A program made the translations under genes and the position numbers. A stretch of DNA of 64,000 bases, from the NCBI RefSeq assembly GCF_002127325.2, contig NC_035446.2, positions 153,070,629 to 153,134,628 of the forward strand, read 5' to 3'. This DNA comes from Helianthus annuus. Taxonomy: Eukaryota; Streptophyta; Magnoliopsida; Asterales; Asteraceae. The notes under the pieces were generated by a model. That model had not been told where the DNA came from, made no database searches, and was given only the letters and a program-made list of their open reading frames with translations. Each line of letters begins with the position of its first letter. Position 1 is the stretch's first letter. Below are positions 1 through 11,049 of this stretch, piece after piece.

Positions 1-3000
1 CCTGAATACTGGTGTGGTAGCTGTTGTTGTAAGAGAACTCTACTAGCGGTAGATGCTTCTCCCAATTCTTGCCAAAATCGATCACACACGCTCTAAGCAT
101 GTCTTCTAGGGTTTGGATGGTGCGTTCGGACTGTCCATCCGTTTGCGGGTGATAAGCGGTGCTCATGTCCAAACGTGAGCCAAAGGATTTGTGCATAGCT
201 TGCCACAATTCCGAAGTAAAACGAGCGTCTCGGTCGGAAATAATTGAGGTTGGCACTCCGTGCCTCGAAACTACTTCCTTTAAGTAAACCTCCGCCAAGG
301 TAGAAAACTTGTCCGTTTCCTTAATAGCCAGAAAGTGTGCGGACTTGGTCAATCGATCTACTATTACCCAGATAGTATCATTTCCGCGTTGAGACCTAGG
401 TAGCCCTGTAACAAAATCCATGGAAATTTGCTCCCATTTCCATTTCGGGATTTCGGGTTGTTGGAGTAGACCTGCTGGCTTCTGGTATTCTGTCTTGACT
501 CTCGCGCAAGTCAAACATTTGCTGACGTATGTTGCTATGTGGGCCTTCATACCAGGCCACCAGTATGTAGTCTTCAAATCGTGGTACATCTTGTCCGAAC
601 CAGGATGTACTGAGTAGCGGGACTTGTGGGCTTCATCCATCACGAGTTCACGTAAATCTCCATAGAGTGGAACCCAAATGCGCCCTGTTACATAGTAAGC
701 ACCATCTTCTTTCTGTTCTAGTTGCTGCCTCGACCCTCGCAGAGACTCAGCCCTGATGTTTTCCGGCTTCAATGCTTCAACTTGAGCGTTTCGGATCTGG
801 GTAGGGAGGTTAGACTGGATGGTAAGTTGCAATGCTCGCACGCGCTTTGGTATAGTGTCCTTTCGGCTGAGGGCGTCTGCCACGACATTGGCCTTGCCCG
901 GATGGTATTTGATGGCGCATTCGTAGTCATTCAAGAGTTCGACCCATCGACGTTGTCGCATGTTCAATTCCTTTTGCCTAAAGATATGCTCGAGACTCCT
1001 GTGATCGGTGTAAATAGTGCACTTGGTACCGTACAGGTAATGTCTCCATATCTTAAGAGCAAAAACCACTGCTCCCAGTTCCAAGTCATGCGTCGTGTAG
1101 TTCCTTTCGTGTGTCTTGAGTTGTCGTGAGGCGTAGGCAATAACTTTCTCGCGTTGCATCAACACGCAACCGAGCCCATGAATAGATGCATCGCAGTAAA
1201 CCACAAAGTCGTCAGTGCCTTCAGGTAACGAGAGAATAGGAGCGCTACAGAGGTTATCCTTAAGCCTCTGAAAAGCAGATTCCTGTGCTTCCTTCCACTT
1301 GTAGGCGATGCCTTTCTGAGTGAGTATAGTGAGGGGTTGTGCAATCTTTGAGAATCCTTGAATGAATCTGCGGTAGTAACCTGCCAATCCCAAGAATTGG
1401 CGAACTTCAGTTGGAGTCTTGGGTGTAGGCCAGTTCTTTATTGATTCGATCTTAGCAGGGTCGACGTGAATTCCGTTCTTATTAACTACATGGCCGAGGA
1501 AATGGACTTCTCGAAGCCAGAAGTCACATTTAGAGAATTTGGCGTACAGCTGCTCGTTGCGAAGGAGTTCCAGAATAAGGCGTAGGTGTTGTTCATGCTC
1601 CTCTTGACTTTTCGAATAAATCAGGATGTCGTCGATAAACACAATCACGAATTTGTCGAGGTAAGGCTTACATACGCGGTTCATAAGATCCATGAACACT
1701 GCAGGTGCGTTAGTCATTCCAAAAGGCATAACGAGAAATTCATAGTGACCATAACGGGTCCTAAACGCAGTCTTGGAAATATCTTCATTACGAACTCTCA
1801 ACTGATGATAGCCTGATCGCAGGTCAATCTTAGAATAGTAGCTCGATCCTTGCAGCTGATCGAATAGGTCGTCGATACGCGGGAGAGGGTAACGATTCTT
1901 GATGGTAACCTTGTTCAGCTCACGATAGTCAATGCATATTCGGAATGTGCCATCCTTTTTCTTGACAAAGAGTACTGGTGCTCCCCAGGGTGATGAACTA
2001 GGACGGATAAATCCTTTATCCAATAGTTCTTGTAGTTGCGTCGAGAGTTCCTTCAGTTCTGCAGGGGCTAAACGGTACGGTGCACGAGCTATGGGTGCTG
2101 CTCCGGGAGCTAGCTCGATTTGGAATTCGACCTGACGGTGGGGAGGGAGTCCGGGTAGTTCCTCAGGAAATACCTCGGGATAATCACGTACTACAGGAAA
2201 ATCTTCAATCCTCTTTTCCTTTTCGTGGGTGTTGGTGACAAGTGCTAGGATAGCGGTGTGCCCTTTTTGTAAACACTTCTGGGCTTTTAAAAGCGAGATA
2301 ATGCCGGTGACTTCTCCACCTTTGTTGCCTTGAACGATGAGGGGTTGGCCAGAACGACGAGGTATACGAACTGCTTTCTCTTGACAGAGGATCTCAGCGC
2401 GATGTTTGGATAACCAATCCATACCAATGACGACGTCGAAGCTTCCGAGTTTGACAGGGAAAAGATCGATACTAAACGTATGGCCAGACAATTCTAGGGT
2501 GCAGTCGTGGATCATGTGCGTGGCCTCGATGTTCTTACCATTAGCTATCACGACGATGTGCTTAGATCTTAATAATGCAGGCAAGTGCTTAAGTTTCTTA
2601 CTAATGCGAAGGGATACATAACTGGCATCGGCACCGGAATCAAATAACACAGAAACATAACGATCATCAAGTAGGAACTTACCCGCCACGACGTTGGGAT
2701 CGTTCCTGGCTTCACCAGCTCCAATCACGAAAGCTCTTCCCCTCGCACCATTCCCAGCATTGTTGTTTTGCTCATTGTTCCCAGCTCCCTGATTGTTATT
2801 GCGGGTCTGATTCAGTTCAGGGCAATCCTTTCGCATGTGCCCTGTTGCCCCACATTTAAAACATGCCCGGTTGTTTCCCTGCTGCTGTTGCTGTTGGGGT
2901 TGTTGCTGATTCTGCCTTGCTGGGAACTGACTTCTACAATCCTTGGCTTCGTGCCCCATCTTGTGGCATCGCTGACACTGGCCCTTGTTACATGCCCCAT

Positions 3001-3943
3001 TGTGGTGCCTGTTACACTTGTTGCACTTAGGGTAGCTTCCCCGGTAGCCACCCTGTTGCTGAGTGCCTTTGTTGTTGTCAGTTTTCCTTTGCTGAGCTGG
3101 GGCCTGAGTAGAGTTGGCATCCTTGCCATGATTTCCATCCCACTTTCGTTTACCATCACTGGAAGTTCCTTCTGCAGCACTGATTCTTTTGGGCAACCTG
3201 CCCTCTTCCACAGCCTGGTTGGTGAGTTTGTGGGCAAGACGAACCACGGGCTGTATGGCAGTGAGGTTGGCCGAGGTTACATGGCTCCTGATTTCCGGGA
3301 CTAAACCCTTGATGTACAATTCGATCCTTCGGTACATGGGTCGGGACAAGTTTGGACAAAGAGCAGCGTAGTCGTTGGACAGCTTGGTGTAGGTCTCAAT
3401 CTCTGACCCAACCATCTTGAGTTCATAGTACTCGTCCTCGAGTTTGTGGATGTCATCCCTGTGACAGTACTCTTCCTTGATCATATCCTTGAAATCCTCC
3501 CACGCAGTAGCGTTAGCAGTCTCCAAACCAAGCATTTGAATTTGCGCCTTCCACCATGAAAGTGCGCTTCCCTCTAGAGTACCAGTAGCAAACTTCACCC
3601 AATTAGCAGGGGGACACTCGCAGACAGCGAAGACAGCTTCGACCTTCTCGATCCAGTGTAGAAGACCTATGGCACCCTCAGTGCCACTGAATGGAAGAGG
3701 CTTGCAATCCATGAAGGTCTTGAAGGTACAAACACGTGGTTGCACAGGCGCAGGCTGACCTGTTGTGAGGAGTGAAGCGAAATAGGTTTAGAGGCGAAAA
3801 GACGATGTGGCGGTAGGATCTTAACATCCTAAAACAACGAGCTTACCTATAGGGTGAGCTGCGAAAGCTGCAGCCACCGTGTTGAGCAGGTTAGTGAACT
3901 GAGCCTGAGTCATGTTGACGTTTCCTCGTCCGCGTCCACTCAT
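1..3943 (-). CDS. gag-pol polyprotein of Ty3/gypsy element 1, spliced, partial
   Basis: Exon 1 is 3943-3847 (ATG at 3943, begins MSGRGRG, 32 codons plus one base). Exon 2 runs from 3759 through the left edge with no stop seen when read codon by codon. Order: Gag capsid-like region with GSALSWW; two CCHC zinc knuckles (about 2980-2940 and 2870-2825); aspartic protease motif LFDSGAD (about 2650-2615) and GMDWLS; reverse transcriptase with FIDDILIYS (about 1640-1612); RNase H; integrase with an HHCC zinc finger (about 640-520), the DFVTG and SDRD aspartates, and the DGQSER glutamate. Gag and Pol are in one frame. It makes the particle, copies the RNA and inserts the cDNA. The unspliced message reaches a stop inside the intron. 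The C-terminal end is outside the window. Confidence 0.92.
3760..3846 (-). other. 87-bp intron inside the gag coding region of element 1
   Basis: On the minus strand the donor is CTATAG|GTAAGC (exon ends at 3847) and the acceptor is CTCACAACAG|GTCAGC (exon resumes at 3759). The intron interrupts a codon after its first base and carries a TAA in the unspliced frame. Removing it joins exon 1 to the long gag-pol frame. The gag genes of elements 2 and 3 in this window show no such intron. Splicing is inferred from signals and frame only. Confidence 0.75.
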
Positions 3944-4156
3944 TGTCTTCATAACCAGAAAACATAGTATGAGTGTGGTGTCGTAACATAGCGAGAATGA
4001 GATAGAAGAGAGAAGGTGTATCTATCTAATCAGGCAAACTAGTACGTATAGTAAAGCAGAAAGCATAAGACAACCAAGCAAGTAAATATGGGTCCGAGCT
4101 ATGAGGTCAGATAAGTCGAGCCTTGCACTTGGAGTGTAGTGTCGTCACGAGTCACG

Positions 4157-4219
4157 GGTTATAGTCTGGTTTTTCTCAAAAAGATTTTTCCCCTTTTTAA
4201 AACCAAGTTCACTATAACC
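4157..4219 (-). other. Hairpin just downstream of the element 1 primer binding site
   Basis: The arms GGTTATAGT (4157-4165) and ACTATAACC (4211-4219) are perfectly complementary, with a second inner pairing GGTTTT / AAAACC. It occupies the same place as the post-PBS hairpins of elements 2 and 3, though the sequence differs. Confidence 0.55.
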
Positions 4220-4222
4220 AAT

Positions 4223-4235
4223 GGCTCTGATACCA
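4223..4235 (-). other. Primer binding site of element 1 (initiator Met tRNA)
   Basis: Minus-strand TGGTATCAGAGCC is the usual complement to the 3' end of plant initiator methionine tRNA. It lies three bases from the end of the 5' LTR and so fixes that boundary. Confidence 0.92.
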
Positions 4236-4238
4236 ATC

Positions 4239-5638
4239 TGTCACACCCCCAAAATCCACCTGCGGATAACACCCGCTTCGAGGGCGTGACTGACCAGGAT
4301 CCAGCCACCAATTATACTGAATGATTAAGTTCATAACGAAAGTAATACTTACTAACCATAAAATTAGCAAATATCAATTTTAGGGTTCAATGTTTTAAGT
4401 TCAGAGTAAAAAGTAGCGGAAACATAAGTAAACAGTTTTAAACAATGTTCATAAGGTAAGCATGATAAAAGCCCAACACACGGGCAGACGACCACTACAC
4501 ATCCCAAGCAGCTGCTCCAGTCACTGGCCACCTGCAAAGCATGCAGTAAGGGGGTCAACAATAATGCTGAGTGAGTTCACTAGTTGTCCAGTTTTAATTA
4601 CCAAAAACTTGTTTCACCAGTTAATTTATCCGTTTATACATGCCATGGGGAGCTACCCCAAAAGTTAGCGACTAAACTGTTTTTCCAATACCGAACACTA
4701 GGTAACCGTTTGCGTTTCCGCAGGATGCCCCGATGTCAATGTTCTATCATCATTGACGGATGCCTGAGTACATTAGTTCACGACCGATCCCATACCATGG
4801 CACGGTGTGAGGCTGGTAAGACCTAAATAGCGCTATCAACTAATAACCCGTTCGCCTGGCCCCGGCGACTAATCGGTATTATGTAGTAGGGACTTGAGTG
4901 ATAGAGTTGCGTTTAGTGCCGTTTGGTTGCATTTCGTATAAACAGTAATTAACTAAAAGGTTTCCCAATACAAGGGAAGAGAAAGTAAGTTTGTTCCCAG
5001 TAACTAGGGAAGGAATGTAAATGGTATCCCCTTTACAAGGGGATAGGGTTGTTCTAGTCTCGTGTCCCAAACCACCGGGACGCATGCTTTTAAGTTGTGA
5101 ACTCACCTTGGGTTGCTCGGTAGATATTTTTACCCGGTCAAGTATGTTGGTCACCACGTCCGGTTGATGTAGAGGGTGTGAAGATCCGATGAACCGACTT
5201 TCGGATGGTGATCTTGAGCTCAATCCGGGGGCCTAGGTGTCTCCGGTTGGTTCCGAGTAGGAAGAGGAGATGAGAGGAGGTTGATGATCTTAGGGTTTTA
5301 GGGTTTAGTGAGAGGAGATGAGAGGAGAGTAGGAAAGTGTTGTAAAAATGGTTAAGGGAGGGGAGGGTTGGTTTATATAGGATCTCGAGTGGGCTAGGGG
5401 GGGTTCCGGATTGGGTTTCTCGGTCCCAAGGCCCAAACCGGCCTAAGTCTCGAGTCGGGTCTCGGGTTTGGTTGTGGTTTCGGCTCGCTAATATAACACA
5501 CGTATATATATATATATATATATATTATACACATTATTGGCACATAACATGAATCAACAATAGATCAATTTTTCATTCAAAACACATATACACGTAAGTT
5601 ACATCAAAAGGTTTCCCGGGAAAATCCGAAGTGTCACA
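4239..5638 (-). repeat. 5' LTR of Ty3/gypsy element 1, 1400 bp
   Basis: Ends are TGTGACACTTCGG and GGGGTGTGACA on the minus strand (TG...CA form). The inner end touches the PBS. It contains a TATA-like sequence (5371-5380), a purine-rich repeat-like stretch downstream of it and a (TA)n tract at about 5508-5526. Reading frames inside it have no coding support. Confidence 0.85.
5371..5380 (-). promoter_or_regulatory. TATA box in the element 1 LTR
   Basis: Minus-strand CTATATAAAC, followed by a CT-rich stretch typical of a plant transcription start. It would place the LTR transcript start near 5340. Inferred from sequence alone. Confidence 0.6.
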
Positions 5639-5728
5639 TTATCCCCAAGTTTTAGGAACTTTCGTCCCGAAAGTTAAGGCAGCCACTGTCAAGCTAGTGT
5701 AAGTGAGAATGTTTCAACGGGGTGTCAC
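5639..5728 (-). repeat. 90-bp retroelement 3'-internal fragment abutting the 5' LTR of element 1
   Basis: On the minus strand this segment ends in CTTTCGGGACGAAAG, then AAAACTTGGGGATAA directly before the LTR start TGTGACAC. That is the layout expected upstream of a 3' LTR (polypurine tract) and not upstream of a 5' LTR. The 12-mer TGTCACATTATC occurs at both edges (5632-5643 and 5722-5733). It probably marks a recombination between related elements. Confidence 0.5.
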
Positions 5729-7450
5729 ATTATCTTTGTATAGATAGCACTTTTTGGATAAGTATATGTTACACAAGTCAAATAATTTCTCACATATATT
5801 TTGATATAATGAATCTCGGAAATACCACTTACGTGAGTGATATCAAAATATACCGAGATAGACCTAATGGGACATTAGTTTCGTCCCATAAGCCTTACTC
5901 TAAAGCGTGCTCATACATGTGTAACAAACAATATAGCTCTCATTTAGAGGATAAAATAATAAGTGAGATTATTTCCTTATGCTTCATTAATTAGAAGCTT
6001 TACGAAGGTTCAAGTCTATACTCGTGTAGATATTGCTCACATTGATGAACATTAGACCACTCTAGATTATTGTGAAGCATCTTACGATATCTTTAAGAAA
6101 CGAGAAAGACTATAAAGAAGAGGTTGATTATTCTTACCTTGATTTTGTAATATTCAAAAGAACCTAAAAGTCAATTTGGGGTAATCCTTATGTTTGCAGA
6201 CAAATTTATCTTATGGAGGAGTCATAAGAAACTGTTAACAACAACCTAAATTATAATGACATAATATGTTGTTAATTAACAACGCAATTGTCACTAAATG
6301 TTGTTGAAATTTTATCAGTAGACTCATAAACTTATTAACTCCATATAAATACTATATTGAAGACTTACTGTGAAAAGTCAGCTACCTTATTTCCTCGAAC
6401 AGTAACAGTTCGAGAGGTGCTGCATTAAACTTCGATACAAAATTATTGTTCGTTTGTGAACAAGAAGAGGAAACTAATTATTTGTATCGAATACATTACA
6501 TTCATGGTATGCTTGCGGATCCGATAACTAAGGTCTACACCCAAAGTCTTTTTAGAGCTCATAATAAAGACGGGTTTTACTAAAGGCCTTACATAATAGC
6601 ATATCGTACATATGAATGATTAATTATTATTTTTTCCTCAATTACACAATTTGTTTGTCTATAAATACTATGTGCACCAGATGACGTATAGACAAGAATT
6701 ATACAAATTAATTTCAAAGGGCTTACCTCAGTCATTTTGGTCTTAAATTTACGTATGTTTTGATTTGGGGTTGTAACATGATTAATGGGGGTCTTGAGTT
6801 GAAAATAACTCAATGACTGTATTTTTCTGTTACAGTTTCAATTTGAAACATTAATTAATGTTATAACTTGGCCAAACTTACTTATACTTCTCACAAATGA
6901 TCACTCGGCCAAGTGGGAGAATGTTAGAAATAACCCGTTCATGTGGCCTAACGGATCATTTGAGTAACGTTGCCAATATGACACAATTATAAGTTCCTAA
7001 CATTTACTTGATGGAAGTAATTGTTATAAGTTATAGGGACTTTACGATTTCCCTTTAGATGCCTTTAATAGAGAGAATACCAAGAGTTTATAACCAACCA
7101 TGATTTATGATCATAATTATAGATCATTAGTGATAGTAGTCATGGTTTATAAATAGTTATATAAAGAACTCTTTTTATGAACACCACTACTACACTTTCT
7201 CTTATCATCCCATCAAGACTAAGGCATCATAACGGGAATCATGGTTTCGTCATCATCGTCTGCGAAGATAGTCATTCCCACAAGTAAGTGCCTATAATTT
7301 CATGTTCATAATTATGTAAGTCTTGAATAAACATGATTAGGGTTCTATGTTTTTAACCCATGTTTAATGATATAATCAACAGTTAAGACTTCAAGATCAC
7401 TTCCCCGTCATCAATTCATTTTTCCGTGGAGATTTGTTTAACTAGTAACT
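5729..7450 (+). mobile_element. Degenerate Ty1/copia retrotransposon, 3' part
   Basis: Translation near 5797-5880 gives a reverse transcriptase segment (FDIMNLGNTTYVSDIKIYRD) that matches the copia consensus around DLGxAxYVLGIKI. Near 6500-6580 a segment reading GMLADPITK resembles the C-terminal end of copia RNase H. These are followed by a polypurine tract AAGTGGGAGAA (6911-6921) and an LTR start TGTTAGAAATAAC (6922). Stops and frame breaks are frequent, so it is a dead relic. The left side was cut by element 1. Confidence 0.75.
6922..7450 (+). repeat. Copia LTR (right boundary uncertain)
   Basis: Starts TGTTAGAAATAACCCG directly after the polypurine tract. A TATA-like TATAAATAGTTATATAAAG lies at about 7148-7166. 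No partner LTR is in the window, so the right end is only a guess. Between 7450 and 7890 I see nothing coding. Confidence 0.5.
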
Positions 7451-7892
7451 CTCAGGTAAGCTTCAAATTCATCTATCCTTTAATATTATATTAGAAAGCA
7501 AGAATAGATTAGAATAGTCACCAATGGTAATTAGAAGTTGTCATGTTGATTAAAAGTCAATTGTATTAAAAAATTTAAAGAGTTGGGTTTGTGAGTTATT
7601 AGCATACTCGGGGCGCCCCTGCGAAACCCCTTTTGGTGGTCGTGATGACTGTGAAACATAATCGCATGCAATTGTTTTACGATGGTGTTGAATTGGGACG
7701 TGAAATACATCGAGGTCTTGGAGAGTTAATTCAAACGATCATATGATAGTTACAACATAAAAAAATTCATTCCGACTTCATAAATATCTAACCTTCTTTT
7801 ATTTTTCAAATGCATCCACTCCACAAATTTCCTCTTGACATTTATAATTTTCTCATAAGTTTGGCAAAATATACTTTTGAAAAGTATCAATG

Positions 7893-9165
7893 GAGGGTAC
7901 GGAGGGTCCAAGTGCGTTTCCACCCGACTTATCTAGTTTATCTAACTCAACGAGTTCTACTCTTGAATTTTTTGCAAAGGTTTGCAAAGCCGCGTAACTT
8001 GAAGATACAGGATGATCAAAGGGAAAAATTGTGCTTCGTGATCGGGTAGCGGTAAATGAAGTTCTAATGAATGATTACTTAGTTGAAAACCCAAAGTACA
8101 ATGTCGAGACGTCTAGAGTGAGGTTCCTTTTATCGAAAGATTTATTTTTAAAGATCGTGGGAGATATCGAAGCTCAATTTGAAAGGCTTCAAGAGGGCTA
8201 CAACGGTAGGGAAAAAATAAGCTTCATAGCAGTACAAAAATGCACATCCGAGATTCGTCAACTTGCAACTGGCAACGTTCCTGACGAATATGATGCATAT
8301 TTAGCTATGTCTTCTAGGACTTCAAGTGAATCTATGGTTTTTTTGCAATGCTATTATTAAGTTATATAGTACAAAGTTTCTACGAAGACCGACTAGACAC
8401 AACATAACACATTTTTGTGCACTGCACATGAATCTAAATGGCACCTTCCAGGGATGCTTGGTAGCATCAATTGTACGCATATTGTTTGGAGAAGTTGCCC
8501 GACGAGTTTGTGAGGTCAGTTTATGAGAGGTGACAAAAAAGAAACGACGGTCACGCTTGAAGCGGCTGCGTCAAATGATTTATGGATTTGGCATGCTTAC
8601 TTTGGTGCTCTCGGTTCAAACAACGACATTAATATTCTATAACAATCACTATTATTTAATAACGAAATTCAAGGAATCGCCCGTGTTCGTTTATGGTCAA
8701 CACGAGACATTAAAGATGCAGATTCTATTCTGTTAATGACATTTACCTGACTTTGTCTATTTTTATATAAGCTTATCTGTTTCCGACTAACGCCAAAGAA
8801 AAGTTGTTCACGAAGTTACAGGAATTAGCGAGAAAAGACGTTGAGCAAGCATTTGGACTTTTGAAAGTAAACGTGGTATAATTAATCTACCGGTACATGC
8901 AATTAACCAAACAAAAATAAGGAGCGTGGTGTACGTGTGTATCATATTGCACAATAAGATCATAAAGAAGAATGAGGGATACACAATATCGCCAAACTAC
9001 GTTATGAACCCTCCGACATAAGTACCCTTTAACGAGGATATTCTTTTAGAGTTGGGAATGAAGGCACTCACTTTCGACTACGACATGACCTAATAAAACA
9101 CGTTGGTGGTTTAGATATCCAATTATCCGATTTCCGACGAAGAGTGGTTTTTGTTTATTTTAGTT
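7893..9165 (+). pseudogene. PIF/Harbinger transposase (HARBI1/ALP1-like) pseudogene
   Basis: Starting at the ATG at 7893, fragments in several frames follow the plant Harbinger nuclease order. There is an N-terminal part; a segment ending in SFIAVQKCTSEIRQLATG and VPDEYDAYLAM (8031-8310); a part around KFLRRPTRHNI (8360-8400); then LEAAASNDLWIWHAYFG with SNNDINI (about 8555-8640), which is the catalytic DDE region; and ARKDVEQAFGLLK (about 8830-8870), the conserved third acidic region. Multiple stops (for example TAA at 7998) and frameshifts show that it is dead. Terminal inverted repeats could not be identified. Host ALP1-like genes share this fold, but the decay argues for a transposon relic. 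Confidence 0.8.
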
Positions 9166-9960
<795 letters not shown>

Positions 9961-11049
9961 TGTTAACAGAGAAGTGAATTAAAAGTGGTTTAGTATAACT
10001 TGTCCATGTTTATTGCCACGCATCTCATTTTAAAAGAAAGTGATGGTTTAAGTCACTTTAGTAGCAAAATGATCAATTAGTGAATTTGCAAGATTAATTG
10101 ATCAAAGTTAGTTTTACAGTATACATGTAAAATACGTGAATGTATATAAAATCGTTATTTATATGTTTTATGGTGAAATGTGCTTATATATGTTAGAATT
10201 TTGCATACATATATATTATGAATGTTTTAAAAAGATATAAACCATACGAAAATGAAGAAACTTGTTGAAAGTATACCACTTATACAATGTGAAAGAGAAA
10301 CTTATCTCATTGGGATCTTTAATTCTTGAAAACAATTTTCTATCACTTTTTTCGTCTAGTTCTTTACTTATAGAAAATTCATTAAATTAAAATTAGTTTA
10401 GACAATGCATAACATCAAAAGTTAGGTTGCAATTAATGGATACAATAACTCATGCATTTAAAAGATTAGTAAATGTAATTAAACCACATATTTATTATCC
10501 AAGAAACCATGTAACAGAAAGAAAATCAATATTCTTTTTTTCAAAAGATTGGTCTAGCAATCGCAACTTTGGAAAAAGATTTAATATAAAACTCAAAAAG
10601 AAGTAAACAACTCCAAAACATAATATAAACAATTAATTATCTTTACCCGAAAAAAAAAAAACAATTAATTACAAAGATTTCACTAGTATCCCCTGATTCA
10701 GACACGTGTGTAACCCAGTTATTCCTTAGGCTGTCCTCCCCATAACTCACAAAAATATTAAAAAAAAAAAAAAGCTAACAAAAACCAGTCACCTCGTTCG
10801 CTTCGATATCAAACGTAAAATTTCTCACTATCGCTTCACCCTACCAAGATTCTGCAACGTTAAGGTACCTCCGATCCATCTGTTGTTATGCATTACTTTT
10901 GTCATGTCTACATGTTTTGGTTCTTGATTTTTTTTTCTTTTGTTGATTGCATGAAATTTTAGGATTTGTTTGTTGGTATCAAAGAACTTGTGTTGATTGT
11001 GTAAGTTTTGGGTTTCTTGATTGAATCATCGATCACCGAAACCCGAGCG
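9961..11049 (+). promoter_or_regulatory. Upstream region and 5' leader of the PWWP gene
   Basis: No coding potential. The leader may contain a short intron: donor GTTAAG|GTACCT at 10865 and acceptor AATTTTAG at 10962, both with plausible plant signals. I see no clear TATA box. Confidence 0.4.

Larger units (their letters stand above)
1..5638 (-). mobile_element. Ty3/gypsy LTR retrotransposon 1 (left part outside window)
   Basis: Reading on the minus strand there is a 5' LTR (5638 to 4239), an initiator-Met tRNA primer binding site, a spliced gag-pol frame (from 3943) and then the window edge, reached inside integrase. Domain order protease, reverse transcriptase, RNase H, integrase is that of Ty3/gypsy. 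The 3' LTR and any chromodomain lie outside, so the clade is not fixed; the pol sequence resembles the Tekay/Del-like elements at 39 and 56 kb. The frame has no stop inside the window, so this may be a recent copy. Confidence 0.93.

Noticed and set aside
4223..4235. Initiator Met tRNA-like sequence as a tRNA gene (also at 28479, 29749, 54201)
   Set aside because: Only the 3' tRNA complement is present, always next to an LTR; these are primer binding sites.
11008..11049. Upstream start for the PWWP protein
   Set aside because: The codon at 11008 is TTG. Plant initiation is expected at the first ATG, 11050.
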